Below, piece after piece: positions 53,066 through 62,208 of a stretch of 64,000 nucleotides of DNA (the stretch's first letter is position 1; each line of letters opens with the position of its first letter). The translations under genes were made by a program, and so were the position numbers. The notes beneath the pieces are model-generated. The model was given only the letters and a program-made list of their open reading frames with translations, had not been told where the DNA came from and did not search any database. Origin of the DNA: Mongoliibacter ruber (GTDB lineage: Bacteria > Bacteroidota > Bacteroidia > Cytophagales > Cyclobacteriaceae). Where the stretch lies: contig NZ_PVTR01000009.1 of NCBI RefSeq assembly GCF_003003005.1, forward strand, positions 110,428 to 174,427, given 5' to 3'.

Positions 53066-56000
53066 ATGCTTACTGATACCGACAACCTTCAACATGATTT
53101 ATTCATAATAGCTATAGGGGCCTCAGCTGGAGGCATGGAAGCTATCCACTTGCTATTCGACCACACTCCAGAAGATGGCGTTGCCTATGTGATTATACAG
53201 CACCTTTCCCCTGACCATAAGAGCTTTATGGCAGAATTACTTGCCAGCCACAGTAAAATGAAAATTTCAATTGCAGAAAATCAAATGTTGGTCAAACCAA
53301 ATTGCGTCTACCTAATGCCCAGGGGAAAAAACATGACAATCAAAAACAGAAGATTGTTGCTCACAGACAGCAGGGCACTACAGGCAAATACTGCAATAGA
53401 TATTTTCTTTGATTCATTGGCAAATGACTTAGGTGAGAAAAGTATAGCCATAATTCTATCCGGCACAGGTACCGATGGGACAAAAGGAATTGCTTCAATC
53501 AAAAGCAACAATGGTTATGTAATTGTACAGGATCCTGAAAGTGCGAAATTTAACGGAATGCCTATCAGTGCGATAGAATCAGGAAATGTAGATACTATCC
53601 GACCTCCGGAATTGATCCCTGAGGAAATAATTACTTACCTCCGGCAAAAATCTTTGGAAATCAATTTCAACAACCAAATCACAGAAGTTGATGAAGATGA
53701 GTTGGTCAACATCCATAACTTGATTCAGGAACATACCCAATTTGATTTTTCCGACTACAAGCGTCCTACCATTATCCGAAAGATAGTAAAAAGGATGAGT
53801 AAGAACAACATTACATTGCTTAAAGACTACACGGAATTTCTGAAGGCAAACCCTAGTGAAACAAACAATCTCGCAAATGATTTCCTGATCAGTGTCACCC
53901 GCTTTTTCAGAGATAAGGAAGCGTTTGAAGTAATCAAAGACACCGTTTTAAAAGATATCATTGATTCAAAGTTGCAGGTAGATACTTTAAAAATATGGGT
54001 GGTAGGATGTGCTACCGGGGAAGAGGCATATTCGATTGCCATCCTGATTTTGGAAGTACTTACCGAACTTAAAAAAAACCTAGAAGTCAAAATTTTCGCA
54101 AGTGATATTGACAAATCAGCCATACTACATGCTTCTAAAGGGGTCTATTCCAATAAAATAACAAATGACATTTCACAAGAAAGGCTTGATAACTTTTTTA
54201 TAAGGCAAGGCAATAAATATAGGGTGCGTGACAACGTTCGCAAAATGATCATTTTTGCACAACACGACATCATCAAACAGCCCCCATACGGAAAAATTGA
54301 CATGATTAGTTGCAGGAATCTCTTGATCTACCTCAACCCTATTTTGCAACGGAAAATCATGGCTTCTTTACACTTTTGCCTGAATTTAGGCGGCTATTTA
54401 TTTTTAGGGCCAAGTGAGAGTTTGGGTGAGTTAAAAAAATCTTTTGAGGAAAGAGACAAAAAATGGAAGGTCTACAAGAGTAGCGAAGTAGCCCATAACT
54501 TAAGAAACACCACCTATAGCACTCCGGGACTGGGAAAACAAATGGTAAATCCTAAGGGGAATGCTGCCACACAAAAAAGTAAGGCTAATAACAACTTGTC
54601 AGAATTCACCAATCAAACGCTTCTGGAAGAATCTGGATATGAGGCTGGAATTTGGGTAGATGCAAATTTTGAGATCATCCAAACTTCAGGGAATTATGAA
54701 AAATTCCTGCTTCCAAAAATTTTTAATTTCAATCTCCTTGAAATGTTGCAGGAAGAAGTTGCCATGGCCACCTCCACAACACTAAAAAAAGCAGTGAGTA
54801 ACAAAAGAAAAGCCACGATCAATGAGGTGAAATTCAAAAAAAATGAAGCAATACATTCTATAAACCTGCTTGTAAGACCCTTTTTATCAGAGGATCATAC
54901 ATCTCAAAATATATTTTTGGTCTTATTTAGCGAGAAAAAGATCAAAAACATAAACTCCAATGATACTGAGATCTTTGAAATTGATGAACATTCCGCACGC
55001 TATTTAGAGAATTTGAGGCTTGAATTGGCAGAAACCAAAGACAAACTAAGAGATGCTTTTGAGGCGCTGGAAATCTCCAAAGAAAATATCTCTTCCTACA
55101 ATGAAGAACTGATTTCAGGTAATGAGGAACTACAAAGTACAAACGAAGAATTGCAATCTGTGAATGAAGAATTGCAGACTGTGAACAACGAGCATCAATT
55201 AAAAATCAGGGAACTGGCGGAATTGAATGATGACCTGAACAACTATTTCAAGTCGACAATAAATGCCCAGCTATACGTGGACAGAAACCTAATCCTTAGG
55301 AAATACACCCCTTCAGCCATTTTACAAATCAACTTGAAAGAAAGTGATTTGGGGAGACCTATAAGTGATATTTCTACCAACATCAGGTTTTCAACCCTTA
55401 TGAATGATATAGGCAGTGTGATTTCAAACGCGGAAACCATAAAAAAAGAGGTGCAGACTCAGGATGGGAAATGGTATCAAATGATGTGTGTCCCCTATAT
55501 CAAACAACGTGGCAATGAAAATGCAGGTGCCATCATTACATTCAATGATATCACGGAATTGAAAAAAGTACAAAACAAACTTTCCAGGATAAATGAGGAC
55601 CACAATACCTTTATTTACTCTGTGTCCCACGATTTAAAATCTCCTCTCAACAACCTACAATCTTTAATTTCAATATTAAAAAATTCATTACGGAACAGTT
55701 CTGAAGAAGAACACGAGATTATGGACATGGCCATACTCTCCACTGCCAATCTTGGGCATATCATCAATGAACTTTCCGATATCGTCAAGATTGAGAGTGA
55801 AATTGAAGAAGTGGAAAAAATCAATTTTGAGAATATGTTGAATGAAATCAGGTTCAGTATGAAGGATAAACTTGAAGCATCGGGGACCAAGATCAATCTG
55901 GATATCGAAGTACCGGAAATACCCTTCTCGCGAAAAAACATGAGGAGTATCATTTCAAATATTTTGAGCAATGCAGTTAAATATTGCTCTCCTGACCGTG

Positions 56001-56266
56001 CTCCTCAAATAAAGATCAGTACCGTCTTATCGGACGATTGTATAATCCTTTCGGTTCAGGATAATGGCTTGGGCATTCCTGAAAACAAAAAACAAGAGAT
56101 CTTTGCCAAATTCAAACGAGCACATGACCATGTAGAAGGTAGCGGAGTTGGCTTGTACCTTGTAAAAAAGATTATAACGCTCGCCGGAGGTAGCATTGAG
56201 GTTGAAAGTGAACTCGGAAAAGGTTCAACTTTCAAAGTTTACTTTAACTGTACTGATGGGCTTTAG
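53066..56266 (+). CDS. CheB-CheR-PAS-histidine kinase fusion protein
   Basis: The 1066-residue cytosolic protein has a CheB methylesterase domain (10-195; catalytic Ser20 in GASAGG, His46 in IIQHLSPDH, Asp in GTGTDG), a CheR methyltransferase domain (about 215-465; 'ISVTRFFRDKEAFEVI', 'VVGCATGEEAYSIAIL'), a long coiled coil with 'EELQSTNEELQSVNEELQTV', a PAS domain (about 730-840), a HisKA domain with His855 ('SVSHDLKSPLNN') and an HATPase_c domain ('NILSNAVKYCSPD', 'SGVGLYLVKKI'). No receptor or receiver domain is present. The partner regulator is not in the window. Confidence 0.95.
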   Translation: MLTDTDNLQHDLFIIAIGASAGGMEAIHLLFDHTPEDGVAYVIIQHLSPDHKSFMAELLASHSKMKISIAENQMLVKPNCVYLMPRGKNMTIKNRRLLLTDSRALQANTAIDIFFDSLANDLGEKSIAIILSGTGTDGTKGIASIKSNNGYVIVQDPESAKFNGMPISAIESGNVDTIRPPELIPEEIITYLRQKSLEINFNNQITEVDEDELVNIHNLIQEHTQFDFSDYKRPTIIRKIVKRMSKNNITLLKDYTEFLKANPSETNNLANDFLISVTRFFRDKEAFEVIKDTVLKDIIDSKLQVDTLKIWVVGCATGEEAYSIAILILEVLTELKKNLEVKIFASDIDKSAILHASKGVYSNKITNDISQERLDNFFIRQGNKYRVRDNVRKMIIFAQHDIIKQPPYGKIDMISCRNLLIYLNPILQRKIMASLHFCLNLGGYLFLGPSESLGELKKSFEERDKKWKVYKSSEVAHNLRNTTYSTPGLGKQMVNPKGNAATQKSKANNNLSEFTNQTLLEESGYEAGIWVDANFEIIQTSGNYEKFLLPKIFNFNLLEMLQEEVAMATSTTLKKAVSNKRKATINEVKFKKNEAIHSINLLVRPFLSEDHTSQNIFLVLFSEKKIKNINSNDTEIFEIDEHSARYLENLRLELAETKDKLRDAFEALEISKENISSYNEELISGNEELQSTNEELQSVNEELQTVNNEHQLKIRELAELNDDLNNYFKSTINAQLYVDRNLILRKYTPSAILQINLKESDLGRPISDISTNIRFSTLMNDIGSVISNAETIKKEVQTQDGKWYQMMCVPYIKQRGNENAGAIITFNDITELKKVQNKLSRINEDHNTFIYSVSHDLKSPLNNLQSLISILKNSLRNSSEEEHEIMDMAILSTANLGHIINELSDIVKIESEIEEVEKINFENMLNEIRFSMKDKLEASGTKINLDIEVPEIPFSRKNMRSIISNILSNAVKYCSPDRAPQIKISTVLSDDCIILSVQDNGLGIPENKKQEIFAKFKRAHDHVEGSGVGLYLVKKIITLAGGSIEVESELGKGSTFKVYFNCTDGL

Positions 56267-56297
56267 GTTAGTTGACTTTTAAAAATTGTTGTGTATT

Positions 56298-56666
56298 TCA
56301 TCTGTCAGTTCTTAAAATTTTAACCATACTTTTACCTTTAGCCAGTTCATCGACAAGTTTGTCAAGATACCTTACTTGCTTGGTCAATGGATTTTCAAGC
56401 TCTTCTATCCTGTATCCGCATATTACCCCTTTTATCAAGGATGCATTAGGGTTTAGGTTAGCTTGCTCAAAAAAAAATTCAAAGGTTGATTTTTCATCAA
56501 TTAGTTCCCCGATCTTTTTATCATCAAAACCTGTCAACCATTCAATAACCTGATGCAATTCTTCTTTTGTTCTGCCTTTCTTTTCCACTTTGGTCAGGTA
56601 ATGTGGGTAGACAGAAGCAAAAGTCATTTTAGCCATCCTTTCGTTGTGCTCGGCGCTTGCTTTCAT
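56298..56666 (-). CDS. DUF2200 family protein
   Basis: The 122-residue protein matches DUF2200: '[36 protein letters not shown]' region and '[20 protein letters not shown]'. The ATG at 56666 gives the family length; an in-frame ATG at 56753 would add 29 residues that overlap no known domain. Function is unknown in the family. Confidence 0.88.
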   Translation of the reverse strand: MKASAEHNERMAKMTFASVYPHYLTKVEKKGRTKEELHQVIEWLTGFDDKKIGELIDEKSTFEFFFEQANLNPNASLIKGVICGYRIEELENPLTKQVRYLDKLVDELAKGKSMVKILRTDR

Positions 56667-56845
56667 AAAATTTGTCTTTTTTGGTTTGCAAAACTTAAAT
56701 TTCCTCTTGATAAAATATGGCAGAAATATAGCTACGGTGAGACATGGCTGCACTGAAATACTTCTACCTTATTTCCATCGTGTTTCCACAATATTTCCTC
56801 TTTATCCTGAATTACTTCCGCTTAGAAAGCTTCCCTAAAGCTCCA

Positions 56846-56933
56846 ATTTCTATCTTATTTCTACAATATTTCTACCGTATTTCTATCATATTTCCATTTT
56901 ATTTCTGTTGTATTCCAACCATATTTCTATCAT
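56846..56933. repeat. Eight tandem 11-bp units (ATTTCTAYCRT type)
   Basis: Eight consecutive 11-base units read ATTTCTATCTT, ATTTCTACAAT, ATTTCTACCGT, ATTTCTATCAT, ATTTCCATTTT, ATTTCTGTTGT, ATTCCAACCAT, ATTTCTATCAT. Older diverged units are visible at about 56770-56802. The array ends 15 bp before the -7 box of ccmB, overlapping its -33 region. The 11-bp period is close to one DNA helix turn. Confidence 0.85.
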
Positions 56934-56947
56934 ATATCAATTCCTCA

Positions 56948-56955
56948 TAACTTTG
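56948..56955 (+). promoter_or_regulatory. -7 promoter element of ccmB
   Basis: TAACTTTG matches TAnnTTTG and lies 17 bp before the ATG. The -33 region falls in the last 11-bp repeat units, so repeat number could affect promoter strength. Confidence 0.6.
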
Positions 56956-56972
56956 AACTTCAATTCAAAAAG

Positions 56973-57638
56973 ATGCTCCAACAAATACAAACCCTAATCC
57001 GCAAAGAACTTACCCTTGAATGGAGGCAAAAATACGCCCTCAATGGGATATTGCTCTACGTGGTATCTGCAGTATTTATCACCTATCTTAGTGTGGGAGC
57101 CAAGCAGGGAAATATTGCCGTTACTACCTGGAATGCCCTCTATTGGATTATCATCCTTTTTTCGGCAGTCAATGCAGTGGCTAAAAGTTTTGTACAGGAG
57201 CATCAGGGAAGACAGCTTTACTATTATATGATCGCTTCCCCTGAAGCCATTATTATATCCAAAATCCTATATAATTCGCTATTGACGCTTGTATTGGCAC
57301 TCCTAGGATACTTGGTATTCAGCGTCATTTTGGGAAACCCAGTCCAAAATCAGGGAATATTTGTGCTGAACTTGGTTTTGGGTTCCTTAGGCTTCTCAGC
57401 CTGTCTGACTATGGTCAGTGGTATTGCTTCCAAGGCAAGCAACAATGCCACATTGATGGCTATTTTGAGTTTTCCTATCATTATCCCCATACTACTGATG
57501 GCCATTCGGGTTTCCAAAAATGCCATAGACGGACTTGACTGGTCAGTAAGTGTGGATAAAGTTCTAACGCTTCTTGCGATTAATGTCATCGTAGCTGTGA
57601 CTGCCTATATATTGTTTCCTTACTTGTGGAGGAGCTGA
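56973..57638 (+). CDS. ccmB: Heme exporter protein B (cytochrome c maturation)
   Basis: The 221-residue permease has six hydrophobic helices and the CcmB signatures 'LIRKELTLEWRQKYALNGIL' at the N-terminus and 'FVQEHQGRQLYYYMIASPEAIIISKILYN'. With CcmA, CcmC and CcmD it releases heme for cytochrome c assembly. In this window no ccmC follows; 120 bp downstream a dispersed three-hairpin element is found instead. Confidence 0.92.
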   Translation: MLQQIQTLIRKELTLEWRQKYALNGILLYVVSAVFITYLSVGAKQGNIAVTTWNALYWIIILFSAVNAVAKSFVQEHQGRQLYYYMIASPEAIIISKILYNSLLTLVLALLGYLVFSVILGNPVQNQGIFVLNLVLGSLGFSACLTMVSGIASKASNNATLMAILSFPIIIPILLMAIRVSKNAIDGLDWSVSVDKVLTLLAINVIVAVTAYILFPYLWRS

Positions 57639-57756
57639 TTGGTAGAAGGGAATGGATGTTAGGATATTGGTGAATATACGATTTACGATTTACGAGGCTA
57701 TTTTCTGTTTATCACATCAAATCAATCCAAAGAAGCGAGAAACAAGAAAAAAATTA
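57639..57756 (+). repeat. Degenerate post-stop repeat with AGAAGCGAG block
   Basis: After the ccmB stop the plus strand reads GAAGGGAATGGATGTTAGGA, then ACGATTTACGATTTACGA units, then AGAAGCGAGAAACAAGA (57731-57747). The order resembles the three minus-strand purine-rich post-stop elements but is more diverged. Confidence 0.5.
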
Positions 57757-57848
57757 ATAACCCTGAAAGGGTTGAACCTTGAATAGCCCCGTGTGAAACG
57801 CGGGGTAAAGAAGATTAAATCAGATATGCCAACCCTGAAAGGGTTGAA
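57757..57848 (+). repeat. Three-hairpin dispersed element (copy B)
   Basis: AACCCTGAAAGGGTT (57759-57773), CCCCGTG-TGAAA-CGCGGGG (57787-57805) and AACCCTGAAAGGGTT (57831-57845) sit in the same order and spacing as the reverse complement of copy A (45636-45727). The rest of the gap to 58022 has no further feature. Confidence 0.85.
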
Positions 57849-58022
57849 TTTTAGGACATGACAGAAATCTAAGAGTCATCACATTTCATTGACGATGACG
57901 TAATGCCATAGAATTCCAGCCCCAGGTCTGTCACGGACGATAAAGGAAGAGTTTAAAACCCCAAAAAATATTAAATTGAAACTCATAAGAAATATTTAAA
58001 TTCGTCTCAATATTTCTTCAAA

Positions 58023-58289
58023 ATGAAAAATCAATGGATCGTATGTTTAAGCTTATTTTTTCTAATCCATTTCAGCTTGGTTTCCCATCTTATTGCATTT
58101 CAAAAAGAACCCTTGTTCGAAGATCAAACTCCATTAGAAATGGAAATTGTCACCAACCTGAAAGCTTTGCGCCAAACAAAGTCGGACACAGTCTTTTTTT
58201 CAACTTTTCTGAAATTCTCAATGGAAAATGGCACTATCGATTCCTTACCTGTAGAGCTGAGGGCAAGAGCAAATACTCAACAAATGTGA
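58023..58289 (+). pseudogene. Truncated exported-protein gene
   Basis: The 88-codon frame has a signal peptide (1-25) and a segment 'PLEMEIVTNLKALRQTKSDT...SLPVELRARANTQQM' that resembles the start of a larger Bacteroidota exported family with an R-x-R-G-N-x-R-R and C-x-x-P-P-L motif. Here the frame stops with TGA where that conserved Cys codon would be expected, then continues 'EIYPSK' and stops again, and no downstream portion is found. It is most likely a decaying or deleted gene; a short real protein is possible. Confidence 0.5.
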
Positions 58290-58559
58290 GAAATATACCC
58301 TAGTAAGTAATTAGGGAAAGAAAAACTAACCCTTACCTGACATTTACCAGCCTGTTTTCCAAAGACCCATCACACATCAATAGAATACCATCTTTTGTCA
58401 AAATCACCATCTACAAAACTTTAACTTATCTCTATATTCGCCTCAAAAACAAGTAATAGTCAAATTTGCTTATATTTCTCGTATCATAAATACACACCCA
58501 AATCTAAGAGTGTTCACATACATTGTACTTAATACTTGGTAGCTCGTACTTTCATCAAC

Positions 58560-59807
58560 ATGAAACCAACCATCATCATAGGAGGAGGCATTATTGGCCT
58601 TTTTACAGCATATTACTTGTCAGAAAAAGGCGTTGAGGTCATTGTAATAGACAAAAGCGATATGCAGGTGACTACCTCTACGGGAAATGCAGGCATGATT
58701 GTTCCCAGTCACATCATTCCTTTGGCAGCTCCAGGCATGATTGCAAAGGGAATTTCCTGGATGTTTTCTTCCAAGAGTCCTTTTTACATTCACCCCAAGC
58801 TTGACAGAAAGCTCCTGGAATGGTCTTGGTTATTTTATCGAGCGGCCAATGCAACTCATGTCGAAAAAAGCATCCCATACCTGAAAAACATCAGCCTGCT
58901 TAGCAAAGCCCTCTATCAGGAGTTTCATCAAACCCACAGGGATACGGTGGATTTGGAGATGGCCGAAAAAGGCTTGATGATGCTTTATCAGACTTCAGAA
59001 GTGGAAAAAGAGGAAGTGGAATTTGCCCACTTGGCCAGAAAACATGGACTTGATGCAGAAATTCTTTCTCCTGCCGATATTGCCAAAGTGGAACCCAATT
59101 TACAAGTAAAGGCCCGTGGGGCGGTACTCTTCCCCGGCGATGCACATCTCTCTCCATCCAATCTTTTCAACTTTTTGAAAACATATTTGAAAAATAAGGG
59201 AGTACAATTTTTACCAAATCAGGAAGTATTAGGTTTTGAAAAATTAAATGGAAAAGTAAATAATGTCCTGACAAGTGACGGAAGCATCCCCGCTGAAAAA
59301 GTCATTCTTTGTGGTGGCGCATGGTCAGCCTCATTGGCAAAACATCTAGACTTCAAGCTCCCCATGATGGGAGGCAAAGGTTACAGTTTTATGCAGGAAA
59401 ATAACCCAGAAATCAAACAGGCAGCTATCCTGACTGAAATGAAAGTTGCTGTCAGTCCCTTTGGTCAAAAAGTGCGATTTGGGGGCACTATGGAAATCGC
59501 AGGAACTGATGAAACAATCAACATCAACCGAGTCAAAGGGATTTTTGAATCCATCAACCGTTTTTATCCTGATTTTGAGTCTCAATTCCCAAAAGAAGAT
59601 AAAATTTGGAAAGGACTCAGGCCCTGTTCACCGGACGGTCTCCCATACATTGGTGCCGCACCTGGATATGAGAATGTGTGGTTTGGTACCGGTCATGGCA
59701 TGATGGGTGTCAGTATGGCTCCTGGCACAGGAAAAATCCTCGCAGACCTTCATGAAGGGCATGCAAGTCAGATGGATATCAAGGCATTTGCTGTAGGAAG
59801 GTATTGA
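58560..59807 (+). CDS. FAD-dependent D-amino-acid dehydrogenase-like oxidoreductase
   Basis: The 415-residue protein has the FAD Rossmann motif 'IIIGGGIIGLFTAYYLSEKG' right after the ATG at 58560, a DAO fold ('SLLSKALYQEFHQ', 'LFPGDAHLSPSNLF') and a closing 'RPCSPDGLPYIGAAPGYENV', 'GHGMMGVSMAPGTGK'. This is the DadA family; D-amino acids, glycine or D-hydroxyproline are possible substrates. No transporter or racemase gene adjoins. An in-frame TTG at 58536 is less likely as start. Confidence 0.88.
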   Translation: MKPTIIIGGGIIGLFTAYYLSEKGVEVIVIDKSDMQVTTSTGNAGMIVPSHIIPLAAPGMIAKGISWMFSSKSPFYIHPKLDRKLLEWSWLFYRAANATHVEKSIPYLKNISLLSKALYQEFHQTHRDTVDLEMAEKGLMMLYQTSEVEKEEVEFAHLARKHGLDAEILSPADIAKVEPNLQVKARGAVLFPGDAHLSPSNLFNFLKTYLKNKGVQFLPNQEVLGFEKLNGKVNNVLTSDGSIPAEKVILCGGAWSASLAKHLDFKLPMMGGKGYSFMQENNPEIKQAAILTEMKVAVSPFGQKVRFGGTMEIAGTDETININRVKGIFESINRFYPDFESQFPKEDKIWKGLRPCSPDGLPYIGAAPGYENVWFGTGHGMMGVSMAPGTGKILADLHEGHASQMDIKAFAVGRY

Positions 59808-59890
59808 GTTTCATTTATCTTGAATTTCTTGACAATTTTTTATCGTAATGATCATTACAGTAATGGATATTGCGATATATTTTATCCTGA

Positions 59891-60991
59891 TCAAAAAATC
59901 ATATAAGATAACCCTACCAAATGAGCCTCTCTAAACTCACCTGAAAAAGGTCTATAAAAAAGAGAGTGGCTGATTTTTAGTCTTGGGATTATTTCAAAAT
60001 CCACCTTAAACATGACTGGTAATTCGTCAAGAATTCCATTTCTCCCAAAAGTCCTAAAGCCCAATGTGGCAGTCAATTCATTCCCCAATTGGTCTGTTTC
60101 ATAGCCTAAACCTAAAAAATAATCTTGGGCCACTTCAAATGAGGCTTCTCTTTGTGGCAGGTGGGACAGATAACCGCTAAATGCAAAGAATAAAGTATTA
60201 CTACGGGTATTGGTTTTTTTGGTCCTCAGTTTAATATTATATCTGGGCTGAAAGAACAAACTTAAACCATTCCCAAAGAGATATCCCGCACCGAGGTCTA
60301 GGTTTGTCTTGGGATAGTAAGGATTTTCTCTAGAATAATAAGTGTCAAGGCTAAGCTCTCCTGCTTCATCAATGAGTAACACTTTATTCAGGTTCCTTTT
60401 CTTATACTGATCATACCAGTTATTTTCTAAAGCAGCAGTTTTGACCATATCATTGATCCCCGCATTTTTTAACACTTCCAGCTCATCAATTTCTCCCAAA
60501 AAGAAGTCTACTTCCATCAGATAAGAATAGTAGGTAAGGGTAATATGATGTCTTAAAGTTGGTAAAAAATCATCTCCAATTTTGGCGAATTTTGCACCCT
60601 GATTCGGCAAAATCCTTATTTCATCAGATTCTGGACTGAATATGATATGGTAGTTTTGATTGTCAAAGTCCAAGCCCATAGCCTCAAGCTTCTCTGAAAG
60701 AATCTGGATGTCTTTGTCAAAACCAAACCAACCGTTGAACTCCTTTTGCCTGTTGACATCATGCCATCTGTATGACACTTTTTTATGCCCAAGAATAATG
60801 ATATCCAAGGTATCATGAGCGGTATTCAGTTTGATGTCAGGTTGATCATAAAAATACTCCAATGGTTTTTGGGGATGTTCCCAACTTTTTGGATGAAGTT
60901 GTAGCAGGTCATATAATCCTTGTCCATAAACGGTGCTAATCAATGGAAATAGCACCAAAAACATCAATATCGTCGTCCTAGATTTAGTCAT
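59891..60991 (-). CDS. Exported outer-membrane-like protein of unknown function
   Basis: The 366-residue protein has a signal peptide (1-23, ending ...TVYGQ), a soluble N-terminal half ('KVSYRWHDVNRQKEFNGWFGFD') and a C-terminal half of alternating beta strands ending in aromatic 'LVGLSYMIF', as in outer-membrane barrels. Its start overlaps the anti-sigma-like gene by 8 bp, so it is the third gene of the sigma operon and may be the sensed or regulated envelope protein. No family is recognised. Confidence 0.7.
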   Translation of the reverse strand: MTKSRTTILMFLVLFPLISTVYGQGLYDLLQLHPKSWEHPQKPLEYFYDQPDIKLNTAHDTLDIIILGHKKVSYRWHDVNRQKEFNGWFGFDKDIQILSEKLEAMGLDFDNQNYHIIFSPESDEIRILPNQGAKFAKIGDDFLPTLRHHITLTYYSYLMEVDFFLGEIDELEVLKNAGINDMVKTAALENNWYDQYKKRNLNKVLLIDEAGELSLDTYYSRENPYYPKTNLDLGAGYLFGNGLSLFFQPRYNIKLRTKKTNTRSNTLFFAFSGYLSHLPQREASFEVAQDYFLGLGYETDQLGNELTATLGFRTFGRNGILDELPVMFKVDFEIIPRLKISHSLFYRPFSGEFREAHLVGLSYMIF

Positions 60992-61613
60992 CTTTCCTTT
61001 TGTTTTTTGTTGGATTTCCTTTCTCTTGCATGTATTGCTTTCGGGCTTGAATCATTTGTTCAAAAGTCAATTTCTCCACAATCATCCTTTCCTCGACCTT
61101 TTGTTCAACTTTTGTCTTTTCTAAAGCATTCTGAATCGCTAGAGCAGATGGGCTTAGTTTTTTTTCTTCGGGTTCAGTGATAATGTCTTCAAAAACGATG
61201 GTTTTCCGCAAAATTTTTGATGGCTCGTCATTGTATATCGATTCTAAGCTGTCTGGCGAAATTGTCTCTAAAACTTCATTTTCGTCAAAAGGCACAGGTT
61301 GATCTGGAATTGAAACAATTGCCTTCTTCGGTTTCTGATCAATAGTTGAAGTCTGGAGCTCCACTATCATTTCAAATGACCCTGAGCTAATAGTGGTAGT
61401 CAAGTAGTTGGGTTCAGTCGCCACTGTAGGTTTAAAAAACCAAAAAGAGAGCAAGATTAAAGGAATCAGAGCCGCCGCTGACCAATACCAGAATCGTCTA
61501 GAATCCTTTTTAGGTCTTTTTGATACCTTTTCCCAAATCCGTTCCTTTTTAAATTCGAAACCTGTAGGAACCTTGGCTCTTTGGTCTATATTTTCAAATG
61601 ATTTTCGAAGCAT
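60984..61613 (-). CDS. Probable anti-sigma factor (single-pass membrane protein)
   Basis: The 209-residue protein has a short basic cytosolic N-terminus, one membrane helix (about 43-62, 'FWYWSAAALIPLILLSFWFF') and a charged periplasmic tail. No zinc-binding anti-sigma motif is visible. It overlaps the ECF sigma gene by 20 bp, the usual arrangement of a sigma factor with its membrane inhibitor. The role is inferred from position and topology. Confidence 0.7.
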   Translation of the reverse strand: MLRKSFENIDQRAKVPTGFEFKKERIWEKVSKRPKKDSRRFWYWSAAALIPLILLSFWFFKPTVATEPNYLTTTISSGSFEMIVELQTSTIDQKPKKAIVSIPDQPVPFDENEVLETISPDSLESIYNDEPSKILRKTIVFEDIITEPEEKKLSPSALAIQNALEKTKVEQKVEERMIVEKLTFEQMIQARKQYMQEKGNPTKNKRKDD

Positions 61614-62145
61614 TGTTCCAGCCGTTTGCAGTTACTAATTTCTTGAGGTAATTTCTAGCCTTGCTCAGTTGAGACTTGGATGTCCCTAGGCTAATTCCAA
61701 GATTTTTTGAAATCTCAGCATGTGTGTATCCCTCTATTTCATACAGGTTGAATACGGTCCTATACCCTTCCGGTAGCTGAAGAATCAATTCGAATAGCTC
61801 ATCCGCTGATAATTTATCCAAGATCCCTTCATCAACAATTGATATGTTTTCATCAGGCTCTACCATCATGGGACTTCTTTTTTGTTTGCGAAGACACATC
61901 AGACATTCGTTGACCGTGATTTTTCGACTCCATGCTTCCAATGAACCATCACCTTCGTATTCAAACTTGTGCAGTGAACCAAACACCTTGATCAAAGCAC
62001 TTGAAAGGACATCTTCTGCATCTTCCTGATGTTTCAAATACCGCAAGCACAACATAAACAAGGGTTTACAAAGAGCGTCATAGAGTAGCCTTTCAGCTTT
62101 CTGATTGCCATTGACTGCTTTCTCTATGGTTCTTTTTTCTACCAA
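61594..62145 (-). CDS. ECF-type RNA polymerase sigma factor
   Basis: The 183-residue protein has region 2 ('LRYLKHQEDAEDVLSSALIKVFGSLHKFEY') and region 4 ('LQLPEGYRTVFNLYEIEGYTHAEISKNLGISLGTSKSQLSKAR'), the two domains of ECF sigma factors. It would direct transcription of envelope genes, including its own operon with the anti-sigma-like and outer-membrane-like genes. Confidence 0.95.
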   Translation of the reverse strand: MVEKRTIEKAVNGNQKAERLLYDALCKPLFMLCLRYLKHQEDAEDVLSSALIKVFGSLHKFEYEGDGSLEAWSRKITVNECLMCLRKQKRSPMMVEPDENISIVDEGILDKLSADELFELILQLPEGYRTVFNLYEIEGYTHAEISKNLGISLGTSKSQLSKARNYLKKLVTANGWNNASKII

Positions 62146-62208
62146 ATCAGATTCCCCTTTTATTTTAAAAATGCAACCTTACTGGAAAGGGTTGCCTGAG
62201 CATCTTTA

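Noticed and set aside
56846-56933. CRISPR array
   Set aside because: Units are 11 bp with no spacers and no cas genes are present; it is a simple tandem repeat.
56973-57250. Second short plus-strand frame inside ccmB
   Set aside because: It overlaps the ccmB reading frame and lacks protein-like composition.
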